From Phycisphaerae bacterium (GTDB lineage Bacteria > Planctomycetota > Phycisphaerae > UBA1845 > Fen-1342): a stretch of 34,600 nucleotides of DNA. The stretch spans positions 1-34,600 of the forward strand of contig JAGPEO010000002.1 of NCBI GenBank assembly GCA_018056925.1. Direction: 5' to 3'. Of this stretch, positions 1 to 8,686 are shown piece by piece. Each line of letters opens with the position of its first letter. The stretch's first letter is position 1. The notes under the pieces were generated by a model. The model was given only the letters and a program-made list of their open reading frames with translations, searched no databases and was not told the origin of the DNA. A program made the translations under genes and the position numbers.

Positions 1-57
1 GGTTGGGTGCCATGCCCAAGGTTGGGTGCCATGCCCAAGGTTGGGTGCCATGCCCAA
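1..57. repeat. Three tandem 19-bp repeats
   Basis: Three identical head-to-tail copies of GGTTGGGTGCCATGCCCAA lie at 1-19, 20-38 and 39-57. The unit equals the 5' half of the REP-like hairpin that follows, so this looks like local amplification of a half-element. The array may continue beyond the window edge. Confidence 0.9.
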
Positions 58-138
58 GCTCTAAGCGCGGGCATGCCTTCGGCGTGTGCCTGGGTGCCAT
101 GTCCAAGCTCTAAGCGCGGGCATGCCCTCGGCGTGTGC
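42..138 (+). repeat. Two tandem REP-like hairpin elements
   Basis: Two copies about 49 bp apart begin TGGGTGCCATG at 42 and 91 and end near GGCGTGTGC. Each holds an inverted repeat: CATGCCC (49-55) with GGGCATG (69-75), and CATGTCC (98-104) with GGGCATG (118-124), around a 13-nt loop. Further copies sit at 7107-7147, 18711-18750 and, reversed, 25034-25070. They look like mobile-type REP/MITE-like hairpins; no transposase is linked to them here. Confidence 0.8.
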
Positions 139-247
139 GAACCGAAAGTTTGCACCCCCCGCACGGTTCATCGTATTGGTTCATGAGGCGCAAAATCGGG
201 CAACGCGCTAAATAGCAGCAAGGTGTTCGGCTCACGAGGATAAGAGC

Positions 248-2452
248 ATGCGTGAAGTCAAAGTACTGCCGCTGGAGGAGTTCGGGCGCGAGTTTGTTCC
301 GCCGCAGTACCGGCCCGCAGGCCAGGACGAGTACTACTTACGAAACCAGCAAGTCGGGCGCCCCAAGGACTATTGGCGGCACCTGCGGGCCGACGAAATC
401 GAGACGCTGGTCAAGAACAACAACACCTGCGCTGACTGGGACCACATGCTCGTGGCCGACCCCTTCGATCCGCGCCTGATCAAGAACAGCGAGTTTTACG
501 GCCTGGTGCGGATCGGGCGGATGGAGCGCGTGATTCTGGAACACCATGATTTGCAGAAGCCCGTGGGCATTTCCGGCAGCTTGATCATCAATTGCGACAT
601 CGGCGATAACTGCGCCATCAACAACGTCCGCCACTTGGCGCATTTCATCCTGGGCGCGAATGTGATGCTGCTGAACATTGACGAAATGCATACCACCAAC
701 TACGCCAAGTTCGGCAACGGCATCGTCAAGGACGGCGAAGACGAAAAAGTGCGCGTCTGGCTGGACCTGGTGAACGAGGCGTCCGGGCGGGCGGTGATCC
801 CCTTTGACGGGATGACGACCGCCGACGCCTATCTCTGGGCCCGCTACCGTGAAGATGCCGAGCTTCAGGCCCGCCTGCGGCAAATAACGGAAAACCAGTT
901 CGATTCGCGCCGCGGCTTCTATGGCACCGTGGGCGACGCCTGTGTCATCAAGAACTGCCGCATCATCAAGGACGTCAAGATCGGACCGTGCTGTTACATC
1001 AAAGGCGCCAACAAGCTTAAGAACCTGACCATCAACTCCAGCGCCGAAGAGCCCACGCAGATCGGCGAAGGCGTGGAACTGGTCAACGGCATCATCGGCC
1101 TGGGCTGCCACGTCTTCTATGGTTGCAAGGCGGTACGTTTCGTGCTGTGCGACAACTCCAACCTCAAGTACGGCGCCCGCCTGATTCACTCTGTATTGGG
1201 CAGCAACTCTACTGTTTCCTGCTGCGAAATCCTGCACAATCTGGTGTTCCCGGCACACGAACAACACCACAACAACTCGTTTCTGACGGCCGCGCTGGTC
1301 AAAGGCCAGAGTAACGTGGCGGCCGGGGCCACGCTGGGCTCAAACCACAACAGCCGCGCCAACGACGGCGAGATTGAGGCGGGGCGCGGCTTTTGGCCGG
1401 GGCTGTGCGTGACGCTGAAGCACTCCAGCCGCTTTGCCAGCTTCACCTTGCTGAGCAAGGGCAATTACCAGGCCGAGTTGAACATCCCGCTGCCATTTGC
1501 ACTGGTGAACGACAATCAGGCCGCGCAGCGTCTGGAGGTGATGCCGGCGTTCTGGTGGCGCTACAACATGTATGCTCTGGCCCGGACTACTTGGAAAGTA
1601 CGGGTTCGCGACACGCGCAAAACCAAGACCCAGAACATTGAGTTTGATTCGCTGGCGCCGGATACCATCGAGGAAATCTTCGACGCCCTGCGCCTGCTGG
1701 AAATCTGGACCGCGCGGGCGCGACTGCGGGCCGATGGAAAGGACGCGGCCGAACACAGCCTTGAAGATCTGGCGGCGCTCGGGCGGGAACTGCTGCTAAG
1801 CAGCCCGCAGCGCACGGCAGGTCTGGAAGTGCTCGGCGAGAACATGGAGAAGAGCGACCGCAAGGTGGTCATTATGAAGCCGCGCGAGGGCTATCTCGCC
1901 TATCGCGAAATGCTTCACTACTACGCGGTCAAAAACCTGGTGGCCTACTTGTCCGCCCATCCGCAGGCCACCTTGGACACCATGGGCAAGGACCTGGCCG
2001 GACCGCGGCAGCGCGAGTGGGTCAACCTGGGCGGACAACTCATGCGCGGCCCGGACAGCGCCCGGCTCATTAGCGAGATCAAGGCCGGCAAATACCGTAA
2101 CTGGTTTGAGATTCACGCGGCATACGACAAGCTGTGGGCGGAGTATCCAAAGCACAAACAGCAACACGCGCTGGCGACGCTACTCGAGCTGCTTGGGGTG
2201 ACCAAATTGACCCCGGAGATCTGGGACGCGGCGCTAACCGAGGCGGTGCGAATCCAGGAATTCGTCTGCCAGCAGGTCTACATCAGCCGCAAGAAGGATT
2301 ACGACAATCCCTTCCGCCAAGCTACGTTCCGCAATGCGGAGGAGATGCGGGCGGTCCTCGGCACGCCGGAGGAGAACAGCTTCGTCCGGCAGACGAAGAA
2401 GGAGACGGAGGCTTTCAAGGCGCTGGCGGAGGAGATGCGCAAGCGAGTGTAG
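248..2452 (+). CDS. DUF4954 family left-handed beta-helix protein
   Basis: A 734-aa protein resembling the DUF4954 family, large proteins built around a hexapeptide (left-handed beta-helix) core like that of UDP-GlcNAc acyltransferases. The family role is not established. Near the N-terminus is the typical NNNTCADWDHMLV stretch. Helix turns such as GDNCAINNVRHL, KIGPCCYIKGANKLKN and ALVKGQSNVAAGATLGSNHNSR fill roughly residues 100-400, and the GRGFWPGLCVTLKHSSRFASF segment is also family-like. The C-terminal 300 residues are mostly helical and charged. The ATG at 248 has GAGGA at 236-240, 7 nt upstream. It stands alone behind the repeat cluster and converges on purB with a 27-bp gap. Substrate unknown; the family call is from memory of related proteins. 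Confidence 0.85.
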   Translation: MREVKVLPLEEFGREFVPPQYRPAGQDEYYLRNQQVGRPKDYWRHLRADEIETLVKNNNTCADWDHMLVADPFDPRLIKNSEFYGLVRIGRMERVILEHHDLQKPVGISGSLIINCDIGDNCAINNVRHLAHFILGANVMLLNIDEMHTTNYAKFGNGIVKDGEDEKVRVWLDLVNEASGRAVIPFDGMTTADAYLWARYREDAELQARLRQITENQFDSRRGFYGTVGDACVIKNCRIIKDVKIGPCCYIKGANKLKNLTINSSAEEPTQIGEGVELVNGIIGLGCHVFYGCKAVRFVLCDNSNLKYGARLIHSVLGSNSTVSCCEILHNLVFPAHEQHHNNSFLTAALVKGQSNVAAGATLGSNHNSRANDGEIEAGRGFWPGLCVTLKHSSRFASFTLLSKGNYQAELNIPLPFALVNDNQAAQRLEVMPAFWWRYNMYALARTTWKVRVRDTRKTKTQNIEFDSLAPDTIEEIFDALRLLEIWTARARLRADGKDAAEHSLEDLAALGRELLLSSPQRTAGLEVLGENMEKSDRKVVIMKPREGYLAYREMLHYYAVKNLVAYLSAHPQATLDTMGKDLAGPRQREWVNLGGQLMRGPDSARLISEIKAGKYRNWFEIHAAYDKLWAEYPKHKQQHALATLLELLGVTKLTPEIWDAALTEAVRIQEFVCQQVYISRKKDYDNPFRQATFRNAEEMRAVLGTPEENSFVRQTKKETEAFKALAEEMRKRV

Positions 2453-2479
2453 AACAAAAGCACTCAGCCGCGCCGCTGA

Positions 2480-4000
2480 TCAAACATGCAGTTCAGCGCT
2501 GGGCGCCGGCCCGAGGTCCAGCCCCTTCAGCGCCGGACCAAGAATGCGCTTCAAGTACTCGCGCGTCTGTTGCGGGGCCAGGCCGACGTAGCGCTGTGGG
2601 TTCAGCAGGCCGGACCATTTCACGTGGACAAACGCCGGATCGGCCTTCAGACGCTCCAGCAGGTCGTTCGGACGGCCAAGTTGTTTCACGCCCTCGCCGG
2701 CGGCCTGACTGTGTTCGCGCAAACGCTCGTGTAGTTGCTGGCGATCGCCGCCGCCTGCGACGGCGGCCATCAGAATCTCTTCGCTGGCGATGAACGGCAG
2801 TTCGGCCGCCAGGTGTGCCTCGATCATGGCCGGGTAGACGACCAGGCCGTCAAAAATGTTGTTCAACAGGATGGCCAGCGCGTCGGCGGTCAAGAAGGCC
2901 TCGGGGACGACGAGGCGCTTGTTGGCGGAATCGTCCAGCGTGCGTTCGAGCATCTGCGCCGCATGCGTGTGATAGGCCGAGCTGATCAGGCTGATTAGGT
3001 AGCGGGCCAGGCTGGTGGCGCGCTCGCAGCGCATCGGGTTGCGCTTGTACGGCATGGCGGAACTGCCGACCTGCCGGCGCTCGAAGGGTTCTTCAATTTC
3101 CTTCAGCATGGCTAGAATGCGGATGTCGTTGCACAGCTTGTGCGTCGCGCCGGCCAGCAGCCCGAGGGCGGCCAGAATCTCGGCGTCGATCTGGCGCGAG
3201 TACGTTTGTCCTACGACCGGATAGCAGTGCTCGAACCCCAGGCGGCGAACGAAAGACTGCTCCAGCCGGCGAACCTTCGCCCGGTCGCCCAGGAGCTGGA
3301 GGAAGGAAGCCTGCGTGCCGGTCGCACCGCGTAAGCCGCGGCAGGCGAGGTTGCGGCGGACGCGATCGATGGCCTGCGTCGCGCGCAGCAGATCGTCGAG
3401 CCACAGGGTGGCGCGCTTGCCCACGGTCGTGAGCTGGGCCGGCTGAAGGTGCGTGAAGCCCAGCGTCGGCAAATCGGCGTTACTCTCGCAAAATGGGGCC
3501 AACACGCGCATTGCCGCCACCAGCCGCCGCTGGAGCAAATCGAGCGCGGCGCGCATCAGGAGCAGGTCCGCATTGTCGACCACGTCCATGCTCGTGAGCC
3601 CCAGATGGATGATTCCGCGGGCGGCGGGGGCGGCGTCCCCGAAAGCGTGAATGTGGGCCATTACATCGTGCCGCGTTTGACGCTCGTACTCCGCGACGGC
3701 GTCAAAATCGATGTCATCCACCGCGGCCTGCATGGCGCGAATCTGGCCGGCGGTAATGGGCAGCCCTAACTCGCGTTCCGCTTCGGCCGCGGCCACCCAG
3801 ATGCGGCGCCAGGTGGAGTAGCGCTGCTGCGGACTCCAGATCGCGACCATCTCGCGCGAGGCGTAGCGCGCCGCGAGCGGGTGCTCAAATGTCGGCTTCG
3901 ATTTGAAAATCGAACTTCGTGGCTTCGTAACCGGCTTGCGCTGGCGCTTCGGGCTCGGGTCAGGCGGACTGGGACGGCGCGGTCTGCTCGGGCGCGGCAT
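2480..4000 (-). CDS. purB: Adenylosuccinate lyase
   Basis: A 506-aa fumarase/aspartase-superfamily enzyme. It cleaves SAICAR to AICAR and adenylosuccinate to AMP, both releasing fumarate, in cytoplasmic purine synthesis. Seen: HDVMAHIHAF (about residue 111), TSMDVVDNADL (136), THLQPAQ (183) and the superfamily signature SSAMPYKRNP (313-322). The start of the domain (PLAARYASREM...WRRIW..AEAERELGLPI) is of the eukaryote-like ADSL type rather than the short bacterial type. Residues about 1-35 are a basic, proline-rich leader (SPPDPSPKRQRKP) that matches repeat-derived sequence also found in purL. The ATG lies one base after the stop of the upstream PLP enzyme, so translation is probably coupled. 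It is last in a four-gene cluster. Confidence 0.95.
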   Translation of the reverse strand: MPRPSRPRRPSPPDPSPKRQRKPVTKPRSSIFKSKPTFEHPLAARYASREMVAIWSPQQRYSTWRRIWVAAAEAERELGLPITAGQIRAMQAAVDDIDFDAVAEYERQTRHDVMAHIHAFGDAAPAARGIIHLGLTSMDVVDNADLLLMRAALDLLQRRLVAAMRVLAPFCESNADLPTLGFTHLQPAQLTTVGKRATLWLDDLLRATQAIDRVRRNLACRGLRGATGTQASFLQLLGDRAKVRRLEQSFVRRLGFEHCYPVVGQTYSRQIDAEILAALGLLAGATHKLCNDIRILAMLKEIEEPFERRQVGSSAMPYKRNPMRCERATSLARYLISLISSAYHTHAAQMLERTLDDSANKRLVVPEAFLTADALAILLNNIFDGLVVYPAMIEAHLAAELPFIASEEILMAAVAGGGDRQQLHERLREHSQAAGEGVKQLGRPNDLLERLKADPAFVHVKWSGLLNPQRYVGLAPQQTREYLKRILGPALKGLDLGPAPSAELHV

Positions 4001-4001
4001 G

Positions 4002-5282
4002 TCACGACTCCAGCGCCTGCTTTACATCGGCGATCAGGTCTTCGGTCGCCTCCAGGCCGGTGTGCAGGCGGATGATCCAGGCGGGCTGCTGCGGGTCCTT
4101 CGAAATAAACGTCCCACCGATTACCAGGCTCTCGTAGCCGCCCCAGCTCACGCCGATCGTGAACAGGCGAGTGCGGTCCATGAAGCGGTTCGTCGCCTCG
4201 CGCGACTGGTCGTGCAGCTCAAAACTGAACAGCCCGCTGTAGCCGCGAAGCTGGCGGCGGCCGATCGCGTACTGCGGATGGCTCTCCAGGCCGGGGTGAT
4301 ACACGCGGCGGACGGCCGGGTGCTGCTCGAGAAAGCGGGCCAGCGCCAGCCCGCTGCGCTGGTGCTGTTCCATGCGCACCTTCAGCGTGCGCAGCCCGCG
4401 AATGAGCAGCCAGGCGGCGAATGGGTCGCACACGCTGCCGAGCAGCTCCAGCTCCCGGAAAACCCGGCGGCGAAGGGTGTCTTCACGCCCGGCGACCAGG
4501 CCCGCGACTACGTCGCTGTGGCCACCGATGAACTTCGTGGCGCTGTGTACGACTAGATCACAGCCCAGGTCCAGCGGGGTCTGGAAGCACGGCGTCGCCC
4601 ACGAGTTGTCGAAAACCGTGACCACTCCACGCGCGCGTGCCGCGGCCGCGATCGGCGCAACGTCCGGCATCTCGAACAGCCCACTGGTCGGGCTTTCGAG
4701 GTACATGAGCCTGGTGTTCGGCCGGATGGCCGCCTCGAAGTCGGCCGGGTCGCAGCTATCAACGAAAGTGGTCTCGACGCCGAACCGCGGCAGGTAGTCG
4801 CGCAAGTAGCGTCGGGTCGGCCAATAAATCGTGCCGCTGGCAACTACATGGGCGCCGGCGTGAACGCAGGCATTAATGGCGGCAGCGATCGCGCCCATGC
4901 CCGAACCCAGGGCCAGGGCCCAGTTGCCGTGCTCGAGGCGGGCGATTTTCGCTTCCAGCACCGCGGTGGTGGGATTGCCGACGCGGGTGTACTCGTAATA
5001 CGGACTATCGGGGGCTTCGCGCTGCTCCCAGGCGGCTGAGTCGGGGAACATGAACGTCGAAGCCTGGTATATCGGCACGGCGACCGCGCCCCGCTGGGCC
5101 ATGCGGTCTTCGCCAAAATGGGCACAAAGTGTTTCAAAGTCGGCGCCGGGCACCGGATCATGCCGCGGCGGCGGCGGCGACATTTGAAAACTATAGGGGT
5201 CGAGAGCTAGGGGATCCATGTCCACAAAATCGCCGCAGGCGCGCCGGCGGTCAAGGGGCGACCCGCGTTTGGCAGCCGCCAT
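4002..5282 (-). CDS. PLP-dependent trans-sulfuration enzyme (cystathionine beta-lyase/gamma-synthase type)
   Basis: A Cys/Met-metabolism PLP enzyme of up to 426 aa, acting in sulfur amino-acid metabolism. Seen: the PLP lysine in HSATKFIGGHSD (K250 from the first ATG), the cofactor aspartate in VFDNSWATP (D225), the active-site tyrosine in YEYTRVGNPTT (Y98) and the glycine-rich ALGSGMGAI. The NSWATP context and short C-terminus favour a cystathionine beta-lyase (MetC-like) role, but gamma-synthase, gamma-lyase and O-acetylhomoserine enzymes share these motifs. The start is uncertain: ATGs at 5282, 5219 and 5183 are all in frame, none with a strong ribosome-binding site, and homology begins only near residue 48. 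It sits 34 bp after the RNase H gene and one base before purB. Confidence 0.88.
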   Translation of the reverse strand: MAAAKRGSPLDRRRACGDFVDMDPLALDPYSFQMSPPPPRHDPVPGADFETLCAHFGEDRMAQRGAVAVPIYQASTFMFPDSAAWEQREAPDSPYYEYTRVGNPTTAVLEAKIARLEHGNWALALGSGMGAIAAAINACVHAGAHVVASGTIYWPTRRYLRDYLPRFGVETTFVDSCDPADFEAAIRPNTRLMYLESPTSGLFEMPDVAPIAAAARARGVVTVFDNSWATPCFQTPLDLGCDLVVHSATKFIGGHSDVVAGLVAGREDTLRRRVFRELELLGSVCDPFAAWLLIRGLRTLKVRMEQHQRSGLALARFLEQHPAVRRVYHPGLESHPQYAIGRRQLRGYSGLFSFELHDQSREATNRFMDRTRLFTIGVSWGGYESLVIGGTFISKDPQQPAWIIRLHTGLEATEDLIADVKQALES

Positions 5283-5316
5283 TCATCAATCCGGCGTGAT
5301 GCCCCCGCACGGCGCC

Positions 5317-6165
5317 CTATGGCTTGCCGTTCGGGGAGCGCAGCGGAGAAAGGTGGAAAACGGCCCCGCAGCCGGGGCGGTTGCAGCGCACCGTCAGCGT
5401 CGGGATGGTCGCGAATTCCTGCGGCTCGGTATTGAGCATCGCCAGAACGGTCGGCAGAATCGAATGGGCGGCGTGGATGCACAACCCGGCGGGCAGCGTG
5501 GCCGTTATGCTGAATTCCGGCGGCAGCGAGGCGGCGGCCGGGCAGATATCGATGTTTGAAGCGCGGGCCAGCACCACGCGTACGCGGTGCGCCTCGACCG
5601 CTGAGGCCGGCACATTTGGCTCGGCAGCGGATCGCGCGCCCGGATCGGCCCAGGACGGCAACTTTGCCGGATCACCTTCGGCTCGCGCTCCTGCCGCCTC
5701 TCCGGCGCCGGGATTTTGAGACGAGCCTGCGGCAGCCGTGGAATCTGCATCGAATACGATCACGTCGCTCTCGCGGTCGAGCGCCATATTCACAAGCTCG
5801 TCGGCGCGTGCGTTCTCTTCGCGTTTGATGTGCCGCAGCGTCCAGCGCGGGGCCCGCAGCAGGAAAAGTTGGGCTTGCTCGTAGAGCTGCTGAAGTTTTG
5901 GGCTCTTAACGTCGTATTCGCCCGTAACCTGCCGCACGAGCAACTCGCTGTCGGAGTAAATCGAAAGCGTCTGCGGGCCGCACTTTTCGGCGCGCATCAG
6001 CGCCCGCAACAATGCCTGATACTCGGCGGCGTTGTTCGTCTGGCGGCCGAGGAAGTAGCCCGCCTCGTGAATCGGTTGACCGTCGTCGGTGTGGATCACA
6101 ACTCCGGCCGCAGCCGGGCCGGGATTGCCGCGTGCCCCGCCATCAACGTGAATAATCAGGCCCAC
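5317..6165 (-). CDS. RNase HI-family protein with long C-terminal extension
   Basis: Residues 1-130 form an RNase H domain of the short RNase HI-like type (HVDGGARGNPGPAAAG...), predicted to cut RNA in RNA:DNA hybrids. The acidic catalytic set is visible: D8, E48, D72 and D122. Residues about 135-282 are unusual: an Ala/Pro/Gly-rich linker, then a segment containing LTVRCNRPGCGAVFHLSP, a CxxxxC motif near the C-terminus that might bind metal or nucleic acid. The family is usually 130-200 aa, so the extension is extra. The start is GTG 6165, 15 nt after the stop of the zinc-ribbon gene. Zinc-ribbon and RNase HI-like genes are often neighbours in bacteria. The domain call is firm; the role of the extension is unknown. 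Confidence 0.88.
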   Translation of the reverse strand: MGLIIHVDGGARGNPGPAAAGVVIHTDDGQPIHEAGYFLGRQTNNAAEYQALLRALMRAEKCGPQTLSIYSDSELLVRQVTGEYDVKSPKLQQLYEQAQLFLLRAPRWTLRHIKREENARADELVNMALDRESDVIVFDADSTAAAGSSQNPGAGEAAGARAEGDPAKLPSWADPGARSAAEPNVPASAVEAHRVRVVLARASNIDICPAAASLPPEFSITATLPAGLCIHAAHSILPTVLAMLNTEPQEFATIPTLTVRCNRPGCGAVFHLSPLRSPNGKP

Positions 6166-6180
6166 GCGCCGCTCACGGAA

Positions 6181-6912
6181 TCACTTCCTCTTATCTATAT
6201 ATAGGATACGGCCGCAATTCGGGCAGCTCTGCACATCGTCGCGGACCATGGCGGCGTTGAAATGTTCCGCGGAGATGCTCATGTGGCAGCCGCTGCAGAT
6301 GAATTCGTCGCGGCGCGGGTGCGTGCGTTCGATTTTCGCGAGGACTTCGCCTTCGTACCGTTCCGACAGGCGTTCGAAGAGGTTGACGGTTCTTCCTTCG
6401 AGCTGGGCGATGGATTCCTCGCGCCGCGCCTCCAACTCTTTCAGCTTGTCGGAAAAGGTCGCCATGGCTCCGCTGGCCTGGGCTTGAAAATCGCGCAGGC
6501 GGTCGGCCTCGGCCCGTTCGACCTCCTCTGCCGCGGCCACAGCCTGGCGCTGTTTGTCCATTTCGGCCATGAGTTCCAGTTCGCGGCTCTCAAGGCGGTT
6601 AGCGTCTGCTTTTTCGTTATTGAGGTCAGCCAGGACGGCCGCGTATTCCTTGTTGGTCCGGACCGTGTTGAGGTGCTCGCGCAAGCGGGATACGTGCGCC
6701 TGGCGGCCTTTCAGATCCAGATCAATCGTATCGATTTCTATCTGCGTGCGTCGCAGGCGTTCCTGTTCTGCGGCCAGCCGGTCACGCGCGGCTTGCAACT
6801 TGGCGGCTTGGCGTTCGACCAGGCGCTGTTTCTGCGCAAGCTGGCGGCGAATATCCACGAGCTGAAGTTCGATATCCTGAAGCTCGAGCAAGGCGCCGAG
6901 CGTCGTTCCCAT
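6181..6912 (-). CDS. Coiled-coil C4 zinc-ribbon protein (DUF164/CdsZ-like)
   Basis: A 243-aa protein. Residues about 8-180 are a long heptad-rich coiled coil (many E, R, Q, L) and the C-terminus is a four-cysteine zinc ribbon, C206/C209 and C230/C233 (FICSGCHMSI...SCPNCGRILY). This architecture is the DUF164 / C4-type zinc-ribbon family, which includes chlamydial CdsZ; proposed roles involve nucleic-acid or protein binding. The ATG at 6912 follows GGGAG by a good spacing. It is first in the cluster with RNase H, the PLP enzyme and purB. Confidence 0.9.
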   Translation of the reverse strand: MGTTLGALLELQDIELQLVDIRRQLAQKQRLVERQAAKLQAARDRLAAEQERLRRTQIEIDTIDLDLKGRQAHVSRLREHLNTVRTNKEYAAVLADLNNEKADANRLESRELELMAEMDKQRQAVAAAEEVERAEADRLRDFQAQASGAMATFSDKLKELEARREESIAQLEGRTVNLFERLSERYEGEVLAKIERTHPRRDEFICSGCHMSISAEHFNAAMVRDDVQSCPNCGRILYIDKRK

Positions 6913-7291
6913 TCAACTCTCCCACGGGTGTCAAGAACCCATGATTATGCCACAGATCGACGCGGGCGGCAATAGAAGCCGGAACATCAGCAGCACCCAA
7001 GCCGGCCAACCGTGGCAAAAAGGGGGCAGGGGGCAACCGGTAGCGTGCCTGGGCGTCGGGCCAGGGCGTCAACGTGTGCGGCGTGACGTCGGGTGCCATG
7101 TCCCGTCGGGTGCCATGTCCAAGCTGTAAGCGCGGACATGCCCTCGGTTAAGTGCATCTCAAGTTCCAGACGGCCAACCGCCGGCCCGTCCGGCCTCCTG
7201 GCACCGCGTCCCCACCGCCCATTTTTTGACGGCGGCAGCTTGCACGGGCCGTCCGCTGGTTGAGAATGCCGAAAAACAGTCAGGAGTAGGC
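6913..7291. other. Intergenic region between divergent operons with a REP-like copy
   Basis: This 379-bp stretch separates the leftward zinc-ribbon cluster from the rightward HtrA gene. It has no convincing gene. It contains a purine-rich run near 7018-7040, a broken repeat (GGGTGCCATGTCC, 7091-7103) and a full REP-like element. Promoters for both directions are expected here, but none has boxes good enough to call. Confidence 0.6.
7107..7147 (+). repeat. REP-like hairpin element
   Basis: Same element as at 42-138. The arms are CATGTCC (7114-7120) and GGACATG (7134-7140). The third pair from the loop is T:A here, against C:G or T-G in other copies, a compensatory change that keeps the stem. 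A truncated copy lies just upstream at 7091-7103. Confidence 0.8.
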
Positions 7292-8686
7292 ATGACACGC
7301 CTGTTCGAAAAATATGCGGGGCGCGCTACGCGCTGCATGTTAACGGGACGCTGGTGCGGAGCGTTTCTGGCCGTCGGCCTCCTGAGCGCCTGGGCCGCCA
7401 TTGCCTGGGCCGCGCCGCCGGCGGAGCATCGCCAATCCGGCGACCTGCGGCGCTCGCCGGTAGTCGACGTTTTCGAGCGCTGCCGCGAGGCGGTCGTGAA
7501 CATCAGCACCACGCGCGTGGTTCAGATGCGCTCGGTGAGTTTGTTTGAGAGCATATTTGACTTCGCCCCGCGCGTGCGGCGGCATAAGGTTCACAGCATC
7601 GGCTCGGGAGTGGTCATCCATTCAGCGGGTTACGTGGTGACCAACGCGCACGTCGTGGCCCAGGCTTCTGACGTGCAGGTCACCTTCTCTGACGGCAAGA
7701 GTGAAACCGCGGAAATTGTGGCGGTTGACCCCGAGCACGACCTGGCCGTCCTGAAGGTTTCCGGCGAGCACGCGTTCGCCAGCGTGAAACTGGGGCACAC
7801 CGGCGACATCCTGGTGGGCGAGACCGTGGTCGCGATCGGCAACCCGCTGGGGCTGCAGCACACGGTGACCGCGGGCATCGTCAGCGCGCTGGGGCGCGAC
7901 CTGGTGTTCAACGACAATGTGACCTACAAAAACCTCATCCAGACGGACGCGTCGATCAACCCGGGCAACTCGGGCGGGCCGCTCCTGAACGTAAACTGCG
8001 AATTGATCGGAATTAACACCGCTATTCGCGGCGACGCGCAGAACATCGGTTTCGCCATTCCGGTCGACCGCCTCTGGGAGACGCTGCCCGTCATGCTTGA
8101 CCTGGAGCGCCGCGAGCGCGTTCAAGTGGGGCTGCGCGTCAGCGGCCCGCGGGCGGAGGTTGAGGAGGTGCGCCCGGGCAGTCCCGCCGCCGACGCCGGC
8201 CTTAAAGTCCGGGACCAAATTCTGCGGGTAAACGGCGAGCCGGTTCGGGACGGCATCGACTACTACGTGCACCTGCTGAACGCGCACCCCGGCGACAATA
8301 TGAACCTGGCCGTCAAGCGCGGCGGAAGAACCCTGGATTTCGACGTACCCATACGGGTCACGCCGCTGCCCGACGGCGACAGCCTGGCCCGCAAGCTTTT
8401 GGGTATTAAGCTGACAACCATCCCCAGCCGCGTGCGCCGCCAATATGACCTGGCCGGGCTGACCGGCATGATGGTGGAGGAGGTCGAGCGCAACGGCCCG
8501 GCCCGCAAAGCGCTGGAGCCCGGCGACATCATTCGCCAGATCGAGAACATGCCGACCACCAGCCTCAAGCAGGTCGGCCTGGTGCTGGAGCAGGTGGTTC
8601 CCGGCGACGCGGTGGACATCGAACTGATCCGCTTCGAGCGCGACGGCGTCTACCTGATCAACATCTCCATCCCGACGCGGAAGTAG
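7292..8686 (+). CDS. HtrA/DegP-type serine protease with PDZ domains
   Basis: A 464-aa S1C protease expected to act on misfolded proteins outside the cytoplasmic membrane. The N-terminus has basic residues and a hydrophobic stretch (AFLAVGLLSAWAAIAWA) ending in a likely signal-peptidase site. The catalytic triad is H120 (VTNAHVV), D150 (EHDLAVL) and S227 (NPGNSGGPLL). Two PDZ domains follow, about residues 275-345 (PGSPAADAGLKVRDQIL) and 370-460 (GPARKALEPGDIIRQI). The start is ATG 7292 with AGGAG at 7282-7286; a longer TTG start at 7226 has no ribosome-binding site. The gene appears monocistronic. It could equally be called DegQ or MucD type. Confidence 0.93.
   Translation: MTRLFEKYAGRATRCMLTGRWCGAFLAVGLLSAWAAIAWAAPPAEHRQSGDLRRSPVVDVFERCREAVVNISTTRVVQMRSVSLFESIFDFAPRVRRHKVHSIGSGVVIHSAGYVVTNAHVVAQASDVQVTFSDGKSETAEIVAVDPEHDLAVLKVSGEHAFASVKLGHTGDILVGETVVAIGNPLGLQHTVTAGIVSALGRDLVFNDNVTYKNLIQTDASINPGNSGGPLLNVNCELIGINTAIRGDAQNIGFAIPVDRLWETLPVMLDLERRERVQVGLRVSGPRAEVEEVRPGSPAADAGLKVRDQILRVNGEPVRDGIDYYVHLLNAHPGDNMNLAVKRGGRTLDFDVPIRVTPLPDGDSLARKLLGIKLTTIPSRVRRQYDLAGLTGMMVEEVERNGPARKALEPGDIIRQIENMPTTSLKQVGLVLEQVVPGDAVDIELIRFERDGVYLINISIPTRK

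Noticed and set aside
1-138. A CRISPR array
   Set aside because: The repeats are directly adjacent or nearly identical over their whole length. There are no unique spacers and no cas genes.
338-1270. A 310-codon minus-strand frame inside the DUF4954 gene
   Set aside because: Typical GC-rich antisense shadow. The plus-strand gene has clear beta-helix repeats and a ribosome-binding site.
6929-6934. A TTGACA box on the minus strand upstream of the zinc-ribbon gene
   Set aside because: It lies only 17 bases before the start codon, too close to serve as a -35 box for that gene.
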